Positions 37,001 to 48,900 of a stretch of DNA of 64,000 nucleotides are shown here, one piece after another. The notes beneath the pieces are model-generated. The model searched no databases. It was not told the DNA's origin and saw only the letters and a program-made list of their open reading frames with translations. This DNA is from Owenia fusiformis (Eukaryota > Annelida > Polychaeta > Sabellida > Oweniidae), in contig CAIIXF020000001.1 in assembly GCA_903813345.2 (NCBI GenBank), positions 51,229,885 through 51,293,884 of the forward strand, given 5' to 3'. The position numbers were made by a program, and so were the translations under genes. How positions within the stretch are numbered: the stretch's first letter is position 1; the number at the start of each line of letters is the position of its first letter.

Positions 37001-38812
37001 ACTGCAGGAGGTCTCCAGCACTCCTCTTGCATCAAGGACAACGACACAAAGTACTGGTGCTCTACTACCTCCAACTTTGACTTAGATGGACAACATGCTT
37101 ATTGTAATGGTAGGTTACTTACTAAAGTTAAACACCTCTACAAGTTAAAATACCTCTGTTAGTGAAACCTGTAAAGTGAAACACCTCTATAGAGTTAAAC
37201 ACCGGAACAGCCCAAGGAACAATGGACTTGATTAACCTCTACAGTGTACAAGTGGAACACCTTTCAGATGTTCCAAAGGTATTCCATTTAGACAGGTTTT
37301 GCTGTACTTCTGTATCTCCTCAGAATTTAAACAATTACATGGGCACATAAAATTGCAATATTCACATCCATTTTGAAAATGACTAGAATCAAACAAAGGT
37401 GGTATGATACAATAATGATTAATACATGGTACTTTTTCCATTTCCTTGATTTTTTATAATCCGATGAAAACCCTCAAAAACAACAACAATATTCAGACTA
37501 TATAACTTATACCAAATATAAGACATGTAACTGTAATTACTTTGTATTGATGCAAATCTACTTAATTGCTTGAGCCTAGTATGGGTGTATTGTTACCTTG
37601 CTAAATTAATAATTGTACCTTTTTTGTTTCATTTTCCACCCCAATTACTTCACTTGTTTGTATGGTATCATGAAGTAAATATCAGAGCACATATCAAAAT
37701 TAAAAATTGTGCATTGTGGACCCATTTTCTTCTAGTGGTAATTACCATTATATTTCTCATTTCAAGTAGGGCAATTTCAAATTTCAGCTCCAATAATACT
37801 GACAACAATTCCTACAACTTCAACTACAACAATAGTTGACACAACAATAACTACAGTTGATACGACAATAGCTGATACAACTACAGTTGATACGACAATA
37901 AGTGATGCAACAACAATAATTGACACAACAACATTTGATACAACAATAGCTGCTACAACTACAGATGATACAACTATAGCTGCTACAACTACAGATGATA
38001 CAACAATAGCTGCTACAACTACAGATGATACAACAATAGCTGCTACAACTACAGATGATACAACAATAGCTGCTACAACTACAGATGATACAACTATAGC
38101 TGCTACAACTACAGATGACACAACAATAGCTGCTACAATTACAGTTCATACAATAACTGATGCAAGTACAATAGAACATACAACAAGTACAACTAAAGCT
38201 GATGTAGTTGGCACAACTTCAGCAGTAGTTAACACAACAACTACAACTGATGCAAATAGTGTAACTAAGTTAACGTCATTGAAAGAATCAGATACTGAAT
38301 CTTTCCATACAAGCTCAAGTACTGTCCAAACATCTACTGTTGAAAACAATTCAATAAATCAAGAAATATCAACGAATAACACTGTTACCATTGTGTACAA
38401 CGGATCAGCAGTAAATATTACAATTAATTCAACAGATAACGTAACTACTACTTCAGGCCATGTTTATGATGCAAACAAGTACACTTCAACGACAACTGCA
38501 GTACCCATAATTCCCATACTGAATCTTACACACCATCAAGTCGCAGTTGGAATATTATTACCCATATTCGTTACTGTATATGGCAGTTGTTATGTTATTT
38601 ACGGATGTGACAAGCTTCACAAATGCTTAAAAGTCACTGGACCATATAGACGTATGAGGCGATATATACGACATAAATATCGACATCGAAGAAATATCAA
38701 GACAAATTCTAGAGTTAAATTATTTGAGCAACCTCCAGTGAGACTAAGCCATTCTAACTCTCAGCGTGCATCAGCTCCAACAGATATAAGCTGCATTATT
38801 ACAGAATTATAA
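34097..38812 (+). CDS. Membrane protein: kringle, FN2, Thr-rich mucin-like stalk, one TM
   Basis: Exons: 34097-34150, 36067-36312, 36951-37109, 37788-38812. All internal junctions are phase 1. The first visible exon gives a hydrophobic stretch (LVIIYLLFVYVAM) that is probably part of a signal peptide; the ATG exon is upstream and unidentified. Exon 2 is a kringle domain: six Cys in kringle spacing, GNPCYSW, NECRNP, FCQVPYC. Exon 3 is a fibronectin type II domain: PCVFPF, SSC, YWCSTT, HAYC. Exon 4 encodes a Thr/Ala/Asp-rich stalk with six perfect-length 10-residue repeats (AATTTDDTTI) and several N-x-T/S sites. A transmembrane helix (VAVGILLPIFVTVYGSCYVIYG) and a basic cytoplasmic tail ending ITEL, a class I PDZ-ligand pattern, follow. 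About 493 residues are visible. It is probably a cell-surface receptor or adhesion protein; the function is not known. Poly(A) signal at 38860-38865. Confidence 0.88.
34629..34725 (+). repeat. Dispersed 110-bp repeat, copy 3
   Basis: Starts CAAGGCATTAACATGTGAAA and matches 14757-14865. It lies in the first visible intron of the kringle gene. Confidence 0.65.
36774..36887. repeat. 114-bp palindromic element
   Basis: GGTTCAGGATATTGGGATTA pairs with TAATCGCAATATCCTGAACC. The interior has AATATAATATAAT / ATATATTATATTAG and CCCTCGAG-type words. It resembles the other nested-palindrome elements in the window (25237, 41263, 55725). It lies in the intron between the kringle and FN2 exons. Confidence 0.75.
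37160..37305. mobile_element. CAGTGAAACCTGT-family MITE, copy 2
   Basis: Ends TAGTGAAACCTGT and ACAGGTTTTGCTGTA, with AAGTGGAACACCTTT hairpin words inside. It is diverged from 26649-26751 and lies in a kringle-gene intron. Confidence 0.65.
37949..38128 (+). repeat. Coding 30-bp minisatellite in the mucin stalk
   Basis: Six in-frame 30-bp units (GCTGCTACAACTACAGATGA-TACAACAATA and near-identical variants) encode AATTTDDTTI. Flanking sequence carries older, diverged units. Unit length divisible by three keeps the frame. Confidence 0.93.
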
Positions 38813-38859
38813 CAACTCACTTATTCTTCACAAATAATTGGTTTCTTCAATTTTGTTGG

Positions 38860-38865
38860 AATAAA
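38860..38865 (+). promoter_or_regulatory. Poly(A) signal of the kringle gene
   Basis: AATAAA 48 bp after the stop codon. Confidence 0.65.
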
Positions 38866-38952
38866 CAATGTCACATTTTTTAGAAAGTTTTAATAACAGT
38901 TTTATCTTATAAAAATATAACATTTATTTGAAAAATTAATAATCAATGTACA

Positions 38953-39855
38953 ACTAGAAAAACAGCAACTCCACGGAGTAGCAAATCCCACCGAACAAAA
39001 CATGTTTTGATAAATATCCTAGCGGCCATATAAAATTTGAGCCAAATTCATCCACTGGTATTTGAATTATCAAAGATTATGTTTTTATGAAACATGGTTG
39101 CCATTTTGAAATTCAGCTGTCATCTTTAGATTTCTTCTTTAGCAGAGCTCATATGTCCTAATGATAGAGTTTAATCCAAATCCGTCAATTGGTATTTGAT
39201 TTATCTAAGATTACATGTTAAATGAAAAATGGCGGAGATTTCGATAAATAGCAGCCACCTTGGAAATTTCTTCTCAAGCAGAGCTCCTTTATCTCTAGGC
39301 ATCAGTATATAAAATTTTAAGTAAATCCGTCCAATGGTATTTGAGTTATCAAAAATTACCTTTTTTATGAAAAATGGCAGCCATTTTGAGTTCAGCTGAT
39401 GCCTTTGAAATTTCCTCTGAAGCAGATTTGCTTTTTCCCTAAACATCAGCATATAAAAATCCATCCACTGGTATTGAGTTATCTTATAACAACGTTTTTT
39501 TTATGAAAAATGGCGGCCATTTTAAAAGTCAGTGGCCATCTTGAAAATGTCTTATTGAGCAAGGCTCTTTTATACTCAGGCAAAAGCATATAAAATTTGA
39601 GCCAAATCCATCCACTTGTATTTGAGTTATCAAAGATTATATTTTTTCAGAAAAATGGCCGCCATTTAGAATTTAGTGGCCATATTGAAAATTCCTTCAC
39701 GAGCTGAGGTCCTACACCCATAAGGCATAAGCCTATAAAATTTGAATGAAATCCGTCAACCGGTATTTGAGTTATTGCCCGGACACACGAACGGACGGAC
39801 GGATGGACGAACGGCTTTTCTATATCCCCCTCGAACTTCGTAAGGTGGGATAATA
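38953..39855. repeat. Interspersed repeat with about 140-bp internal periodicity
   Basis: Begins near AACAGCAACTCCACGGAGTAG and ends with GGACGGACGGATGGACGAAC and a CCCTCGAACTTCGTAAGGTG block. In between, a unit of about 140 bp repeats five times, each with a palindromic AAAATGGCGGCCATTTT-like core and 'GTATTTGAGTTATC'. A related copy is at 57711-58618 and a shorter one at 63017-63470. It is non-coding; the ORF at 39201 falls inside it. Confidence 0.75.
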
Positions 39856-39992
39856 AATTTCAATGTAAAAGTTCAGAGGCTCCTAAAATATTTTTAGATT
39901 TAGGATGCATGTATTATATATTATTTGGAATGATTTGAAGTCCATTGGCACCATTGTATAAGCTTCAATAGTGAGCATTATAATGCAGAAGG

Positions 39993-42900
39993 TTACGTTG
40001 GATCATAGTTCTGGAGAGGTATCAGACGGGAAATCTGGAACTTTTCTCGACACATCGGGCACTCCGCCTGGAATATAATAATAATGAATTAATAATATAA
40101 TTGAATATTGATTGAGTGAATAATCCAGTGGAATGTAGGTGGAAGCTCAGTGTTATTATTTGTATCAAGATATCTTCAATGAGGTTACTACGGTTACGTT
40201 ACCCTAGTTTATTATGCCCTCAAGGCTATCTATTGCTTATTTCTTCTTTTGATCTTTAAAATAGTTTTACACGTCAACTATAATTTTAACTTTAGTTAAT
40301 TTACACATGTACTGTGCTAGTTTTATTATTTATGCAAGTATACTGTAATTTTAGCTCTCCCACTTGAAATATTTTATACATGTTCACAAATAATTTTAGG
40401 TTTTTACACTTTAACATAGTTTTATACATGTGTATTGTAATATGAGGTGTTAAACTTTAAAAACAGTTTCACACACAGTCCCATCCCCCTCTACAGCCAA
40501 AACCAAAATGCATGTTACCAAGTGTGATATATCATTGGAAAGATCATCAAAACTTATGTTGATTGGCATATATCTTTGAAAATAAGTACCATCTATTAAA
40601 GGTTTAGCTGTAGCAGAGGGGACAGGACTTATTTGACACCCTGTATATGTACACTTAATTTTAGCACTCTTTAAAATAGTTACATGGATGTGTTCAGTAA
40701 TTTGAGCCCTCATGTTTTAAAACAATTGTATACATGATTACTGTAATTTTAGCTTTCCAATTTCAAATTAGGAATTTAAAACAGTCTAAGATTTAAGCTC
40801 TAACATTCAAACACATGTACAGTAGTATGATTTAGCTCTCCAACTTAATAAAATTCTACCCAAGTAAAGAAATCAAACAGATCAACCACAAATAGATTGA
40901 ATAGTAAGGTTTTGCAGAAATAAGTCTCACTTGACAATTGAGGGGTTCAGATTTTTTCACCAATAGATGAATTCTATTGAACTAAAATTGTACAATGCCT
41001 GGGAAAATAAAGATAAGAGATTTTCATGTACTCCCAGTCCAATTTTATTGTCTTTCTTTATTGCTCTGTTTACATCTTAATATGGAATAAAATATGTAAA
41101 AAATAATTGAATTTCCATCTTCTATCACCAATACGCGACATGACATGAACTTCTATTGCTTAAATAGTAAACAGTGATTATATCCTGTGTACCATTACGC
41201 AAAAGAATACCTTTTGTTATGAAACATAATCAAGTCTAACGTTTTTTAATATTTATAGTATATCCTATGATTTTGAGGAATATCATTTTTATCTACGAGG
41301 TGATATTGATATCTGCACGAGAGAGCGAAGCGAACGAGTGCATATATCAATATCACCGAGTAGATTAAAATGATATTCTGAAAAAAATCATAGGATGTTC
41401 TTATTATCCTACACTTACAAGGTGTGTACTGAATGTATGATATCATTGTAAAATTAATTTCATGCCTAATAGAGTCAATTTGGCGGGAAATCAACAAGCG
41501 GAGTATATCGTCACAATATCCTCCGCATATTGGGTTTTCCGGAGTATATCGTCACGATATCCTCCGCCCGGAGTATATCGTAACGATATCCTCCGGATGT
41601 TCATTTTGCCAATAAATATCAAATTTATTTTTTCATGTTATTATACATTTAGTACACTAAGTGTAGGATAATTTTTGATATTATCTTTGAGCTCGAGGAT
41701 AATATATAATAAATTATTATTGATTATTTCAGTATAAAAGGTAGCTTACTGTATGATATTTAATTGAGATCATGGTAGATGCGATATTGTGCCTCATACC
41801 ATATAGCCATTAAATGGCAATTTCCGAGTGCCTATCAATTTTATTAACCTATACACAGTAAGATTATTTTCTGATTAGTACAGATGAAACATTACTTTAT
41901 TTCTCATAACTTGTATTCATCTATTATTTTGTTGTCATCTCACAAGATCAATAACACAGTCCAATATTATCTCGCTTTTCCAATGAATTTAGTTTTATCT
42001 TAAAGCTTGTTTGTAAAATGATGATGCAACAACCAACCTTTATTAGATTGAAAACACAAAGCTAAATCAAATACTAGTAATAAATAGATTCATTTTCATT
42101 CATTATTTTCCTCCTGATGACCTTATAAGATATATCTAATTTCCTTTTTATTGTTATGATAACATCTAAATACCTTGCATTAACCATATGATTTATGAGT
42201 TTCATAACTGTGGGTACATCATCTATTTGAGAAAGTATACCTACCACATCTCAATTTAAATCAAAAGACCTCTCGGTTTTGGGACATTTTTACTTTATGA
42301 TTCTTCATCTTTTTATTTCTTAATTTGTTATTTCTTTCAGTGGGGCACTTAAGGGTGGTTTGTTTTCTATACTATGAATTAGTATATTTCTCAATGAATA
42401 CAAAATACAGGTTATTTCATATCTGCACATCCTTTCTAAACTCATACACAGATTTTTCAAGTGAAAGTGATATACATGATTGTAAAGCTGATTGTTAATG
42501 GAATATTCCCAAGAGGTATTGTTCACCTTCATCGGTCTGTAGGTGGTAAACAATAAAAAATAGTGTATACCTTAGTTGTGCACCACTCTGTAATACAATT
42601 CCAGCAGTACATATGGCCACAGGGTGTGGCAGTAGAGTTGCGCCTTGCTTCTAAGCACAGAGAACACTTCAGCTCAGCTGCAATGGGACCTTCTGTCATA
42701 AAGTCACCTTCACTAAAATATGAGATATATTACTAAACAATAGATGTGTTTACAACATTAAAGTATTCGAAAAGTGAATGCCAGCCTGTGACATAAGCCA
42801 CATGTGGATCCAGGATTTTGTGCTAAAGGGGCTCTGATATATCCCAAAATACGCAAGAATGAATGTCAAGCATACGTTATGGAGGAGGGGGTGCACCTGA

Positions 42901-45900
42901 TGTTTGAATTCTGAAACTAGAGCGCAATTTGGGTCAATCTGAGCATTTTCCCACGATTAAAATGTGAATGACTTGATGAAGAAAGGCTTCTTTTTGAGAA
43001 AAGTTTTTATTTATTATCTGGATAAATTTTCTGAGAAATTCTAGCACTATAACATGTATTTTATCAGATTGTTTTGTACAGTATCCGTTCTGGGAATAAT
43101 CCCAGGTCCATGCCTTAAAAAAACTTTTTTTGAAAAATTTTAGTGACTGTATTTGACTCGACTACATAGGCCTGGGAACATGTATAATGTATATAGTTCA
43201 GTGGTCACTCGGCTTGATTTTTTATACATGTTCCCAGGCCTATGCCCAACTCAATCAATAGTATTTTCTAAATAGCTGAAAAGTGCTGAGATAATAGATG
43301 TCACCCTTGTTTGTCTTTGATTTTCTAGGGCCAGACCTCCACTCACTCCAATGCTAGAAACTTGCAACAGTCACTTAATTTCATGATTTATCAAAGAGTG
43401 TTGGTTGAATCTGTCTGAAACTTGAATGGGATACTATTGGATGACCCTGTCAATATACGTATTCGTGATTAACCATGAAAATATTGGCATATGAATACAC
43501 CAAGGTTTTGATGAATTTCAGCATTGCACCAATGGAGATTTGGCCCAAGTTTTTTAAAAATGTCATGGAAAATGATTTAAATGACATATAATTGGAGAAA
43601 ATTTGTCACTGAATCCAAATATGCTATCAAAAATAAAAAAAAGTAATTCATTAGAGGAAAAAAGTGCAAATCTCTTATAATCTCATGTAAAAACGAGAAT
43701 TAACGAGATTTCAAAGCTATTTAGAAACTCCTCTATTGCTTCTCATATGCAATAATTACACACTGAAGCTAGCATTGGCAAATAACTACATTTGTATCAG
43801 GGCTCAGTATACAATGGTAAAAGGTTACTCAAGTCTAGCTTGTACCTAGAAGTGTGCATACTGTAAATTCCAAGTAATATTAAGTTTATCTTTGCACTGT
43901 AAATCAATTTTAATATCATCTCTTTATCCTAATGAGTGTTTATATTTCATTAAATTGAGCCTGTATATGCTATTTGTGGACTTGATTTTGCTTGTGATAA
44001 TGTGAATTTGATATGCCATAATATAAATTGGATATGCCATAATGCAAGGGTTGATCAAGAAGTTTCTTACCGTTGGCTCTAGATTTTATAAGAGGAGTTG
44101 GATGCTCAAACTTTACCACGAGGCAGGGTAGTTAGTTTGCTTGAAACTGTATGAGTGTCCTATAAATTGGCTCATTGGTAGTGAGATAAAGTCAATACAT
44201 TTTTTGAATGATTAAGTTAGGTTGAGCAGCGTGATTTATAAAAAATGTGCTAAGCTGCGGTTCTGGAAATTTCTGAACACTAAGTCAAGTGACATCTGTC
44301 TACAGACTAGTTTAATCATGTTTTAGTAGTTTTTATGCTCATATTCAATCTCCTTCAAAATAATCAACCCCAGCTGCAATGCATTTCCTATATCTGTCCA
44401 CCCAGTCCAAGAACACTTGATTAAAGGCCTCCTTATGAGAGGTTGTAAATACTGTCAGTTAATTGCCAGAAGCACAACTCAGCAGATTTTTAAAAATCAC
44501 ACTGCTCCACCTAACTTAGTCATTGAAAATATGCATTGACTCTGTGTCACTGCCAATTGACCAATTTATTTGTAAATCACACAATTTTAAGCATTGACTA
44601 ACTAGTGTCTCATCTTAAAGTTTGAGGATCCAACTCCTCTTATTATAAAATATAAAGCCAATGGTAAGAAACCTTTTGATCGACCCTTGTATAAATTGGA
44701 TGTGCCATTATGTTTCCAGTTATCGCTAAAACCAAATGTGACTGAAAGATTTTCAAACAATTTCTTAAACAGTAGTTTACATTATTATCCAATGTACCTG
44801 ATTTTACTTTCTTCCATCATTTCAAGTTCAGGAGCGTTGTGTCGTGTAGTCCAGAGTGTGTAGCCACCCCTAGCTATAGCATATACTAGCTGAATAATGG
44901 AGAGATAACCCAGGATACGGAAACTTGGCCTCTCATCTTCATTCATTATGCCACTCCGTACCAATAACTGGAAGAATAAATAAACACCATCCTTTAGACA
45001 GCTTTATACAAAAAATGACAACTTCGCTGAGTTGCATATCCCAAAAACATTATTTTGAATATGTTGATGATTAAAACTGATATAATGTTTCTTCTCCATT
45101 AGAGAACTAGAAAATGTTTGAAGGGGTTAAAAAAGTACTGGCAAATTTGTTTGCACAATCCTGTACTGTTCAAATATGGACAAACATGGTTCACTGGTAT
45201 TTGAGTTGTTTCACAGGCCAAATGGACAAATGCATGCATAACTTTCAGACGGCACATTGACTGATTTACAGGCACATGGCATCCCATATCCCTACTATAT
45301 AGAACATTGTTTGTTTGGATAGAGAACCTGCTTTAATTACAATATTCAATATGGCATGCTTATCCAACACTTTTGGCAGTTGTGACATTCAGGTCTTGCA
45401 TAATATGCCTTTGGCATCAATTGTGAATATTGTCTAATAAAGCTAAGCCTGTAGGAAACACTTTCACACTCCTCTACCTCTGTTGATTAAACAATTAGGC
45501 CACACAAATTAAAACGAATGTTTCACTATTTCCAAAGATTAAATAAATCTGTTTTCTTCACTATAAAATCTTATTATGAAGTTTGAAAAATTAAGGGTTT
45601 GAGAGTCAAGGAGATGTATTGATGTTGTCATATTAAAAACAGCTAAACAAAGTGGGAATGCCAATCGCAAAACACATAATCAAAATCATAATCTTCATTG
45701 TAAAACTTCAATTCATTACCCGAATAAATTAACTAATTAATAACAAAATATGGTGACAAAATGGACCATCCTTTTTAAGAAGCATGGTATATAAGCTGGT
45801 GTTTTACATCCAGATTTTATCAGAGTTTGATCGTTCATAGCATCGACCAATCAAGAATCAACATGCTTAGTGCTGCCATCTTTGTAGCTGGACTGACTGC

Positions 45901-48900
45901 AGTTTTTGCCGAGGGATATGGATGTAAGTACACAGATAATATTTCTTGTATTCTTATTTAAATTATTAATCATTTATCAAAAGGTATATAAACACCTTTT
46001 TTATCAGTTTCTTTGTTGTACACATTCAATGATTGAAACAAACATTTGTTGTGCACATTCAGTAAAATGAAACATTTGTTATAGACATTTAGTTAAATCA
46101 AACAATCAAAGTGCAAAGTCAATCAAATCAAAAATCTGTTGTGCATATTAAGTCAAACATTTGTTGTACACATTCAGTCAAATAAAACATTTAATGTGTG
46201 CGTGTATTGTACAATATTTTACACATGTACCATATTTACTATTTTTTACATGTGTACAATATTTTACATGTGCAATGTACTATTTTTACATGTGTACAAT
46301 ATTTTACACATGTACCATATTTACTATTTTTTACATGTGTACAATATTTTATACATGTTCCATATTTACTATTTTTTACATGTGTACAATATTTTACATG
46401 TGCAAAGTACTATTTTTACATGTGCACAATATTTTACTCTATTCCATATTTCATTTCATTGAAACCATGAAAATTATAAAGTCATTTGTGTCATTACTTC
46501 TTGCAACATTTAATATTTCAGCCCGGTGCTTCGACTGCAACTATGCCCCATCAGGCTACAGCTACCACGTGAACTACTGGAAGCGTGTCTCCTCCAATGC
46601 TGGCTATGAGGGATGTGCTCTGACAGACAAAGATGATGCCGAGAGCCTTGACAAATGGCACTGCTCTTCAGGAACATGCTTCATCCGTAGAGACAAGAAT
46701 GGACGTAAGTAATCAATCACATTGCAGATTTAAAGAAGGATTTTTTTTCATATTATCAAATTGATGAAAGTTTGCCAAAGTTTTACATTAGCAACAATTT
46801 AAAGAAGGAATGGGTGGGAAGTTTGGGAACAAATTTAATATTATATATGTAGATGACCTAAGGAATACAAATGCAAAGTACATACTTTTATACCCATATG
46901 TTCACTTTCTGAAAATCTAGATACAGGCACATATATAATTTTGAAGAATTTGCACAATACTGTATTAATACATTCCCTTTGATAGATAACATGGGTCATT
47001 TTTGAGATATCATAATGGGGATGTAATAGATATTTCTTGCAATTTGTTCGACTCCTCTGTGAAAGAGTTTATGTGTGATAAGGTCAACATGAGACAGGTT
47101 TTTCATATCTCCTGATCAATACATTCTAATTGTACAGAGACATGTGACAGAGATTAAGTGTGACAGTTAATGTGTGACAGAGTCTATATTTAATCAACTC
47201 TTTTATTCCAGTTGTTTACCGTGGATGTGCCAACCCAGAGAACCTCCCCCTTGGTGTATCTGCCTACAGACAGTGTGCCTACCAGGGAGAGTCCTTCTAC
47301 TTCTTCTGCAAGGGAGATCTGTGCAATGCTGGACAACTGGGACAAGAAGGAGTCTGTGGCTACAAACCTGCATACTACGGACACTACAGTAAGTTGAGGA
47401 GACCAGTGACAAACTGAACAGCACAATACTTAAATAACAAAATACTTGAAGAGCCCTTAACTTGAATAACACAATACTTGTGAATAAAATGGTTGAATGC
47501 CACAATACTTCAACAATTTAGTTCACAGTTCAACTAAACAAAATAGTTCAATGACAAAATAGTTGAATAACACAATATTTAAAAATCTGCAATACTCCGA
47601 GGCTAATATGGCTACCCAATGGTGCTTGGATCTGAATCCATACATCTATTGGACAATAACAGATTATAATCTCTAACAATATTTATTCCAGACCCATGTG
47701 ACGGCAAGTGTGCCTACAACCCAAGTGGTCTATTTGCTGACCATTACAACCACAATGGCTTCATCCAGTGTGGATGTGACAACAAGAATGGAAAGACATG
47801 TAGCTGCTGCAAGCCTTTCTACATGAGATGCCCATACGGTAAGACATTTTAACCACTACCTCTTCGAAGCCATAGCTGGCTTCCATCAGTTGAAGGAGGG
47901 ACTGATAAGTACCAAATGAAAGTAGATTAAGAATGGACAAATTTGATTCAAAAGCATTTGCCAATTTTAAAATGCCTGGTGTGAATAATATTCCTGTCAA
48001 TTATGACTAAGGTGAATGTTATGCTGTTTTCCCTTTCAGGAACTGCCTTTGATGACTCTACCAAGGTCTGCAGTAAGGCTGCTTACAATCCTCACTACGT
48101 ACCAGCTCCCTATCACCCTGCTCCCCACCACCATGGCCACCACGCTCATGCCCACCGTGCCCATCACTACTAAAGTTGGATAATTGTATTTGATGGCTTA
48201 TAATGTATTTGTACACCAAAGAGAACAATAAAACTTCCACTAATTGATAAATTTACTTTTTAGTTTTTTCTGTTTTGAATTGTTTTAAAGAGATATCTGA
48301 AAGTCAGTGACATTAATTCACTACAATTAAATAATCAGTCTGCAAAATTATAAAATTGTAGCAAATTTTTTATTCCCAAAAACAAACAAGATAATCATTA
48401 TCTGTGTCAGTTTATATCCCTATTATTTTGGTGAGATAAAAATAGGTTCATGAATATGGTAAGGTCTTTCAAATTATTCCCAAAAAATATTGAGAAAGAA
48501 ACATATGGCATATTGATGATCTCTCCAGCATTAAAGCACATGGGCGTTGCACACACCTGAGATTTTAACGTTGCACTCATTGAATCAATGAAATAATGAA
48601 AAAAATAGGCATATCTTGACCATAATTGATCTAAATTAAAGAATTTTGCACTCATGTCAGAAAAAAACCTGGGGAGAAAACTGCATAAACTTCAATTTAC
48701 CATTCATGCACATCCCTAGTAGTGAAATGCTTCAGTGTGTGCAAAGTAACCAAATAACAGGGAAAGAGAGAAGTTACACTTACATACTGGACACCGGTGA
48801 GTCTCTTAGCAATATGATAGAAGACCTCCCTCATGTAGAACACACCCAGGTGACATCTATGTAGGAATGTGATGGTCTGTCTCACCATTGGAATCAGCTT

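Noticed and set aside
37777-38179. Minus-strand ORFs rich in Val or Cys/Ser
   Set aside because: Shadows of the Thr-rich mucin repeat on the plus strand, which has the correct splice frame into the TM segment.
40450-40713. Possible inverted-repeat element around CAGTCCCATCCCCCTCTACA and TGTAGCAGAGGGGACAGGAC
   Set aside because: The pairing is short and imperfect and no target duplication is visible; kept only as a weak hint.
46139-46712. 183-residue ORF running into the Ly6-like exon
   Set aside because: Its N-terminal part is translation of a minisatellite in the intron. The signal-peptide exon at 45863 joins the exon at 46522 in phase.
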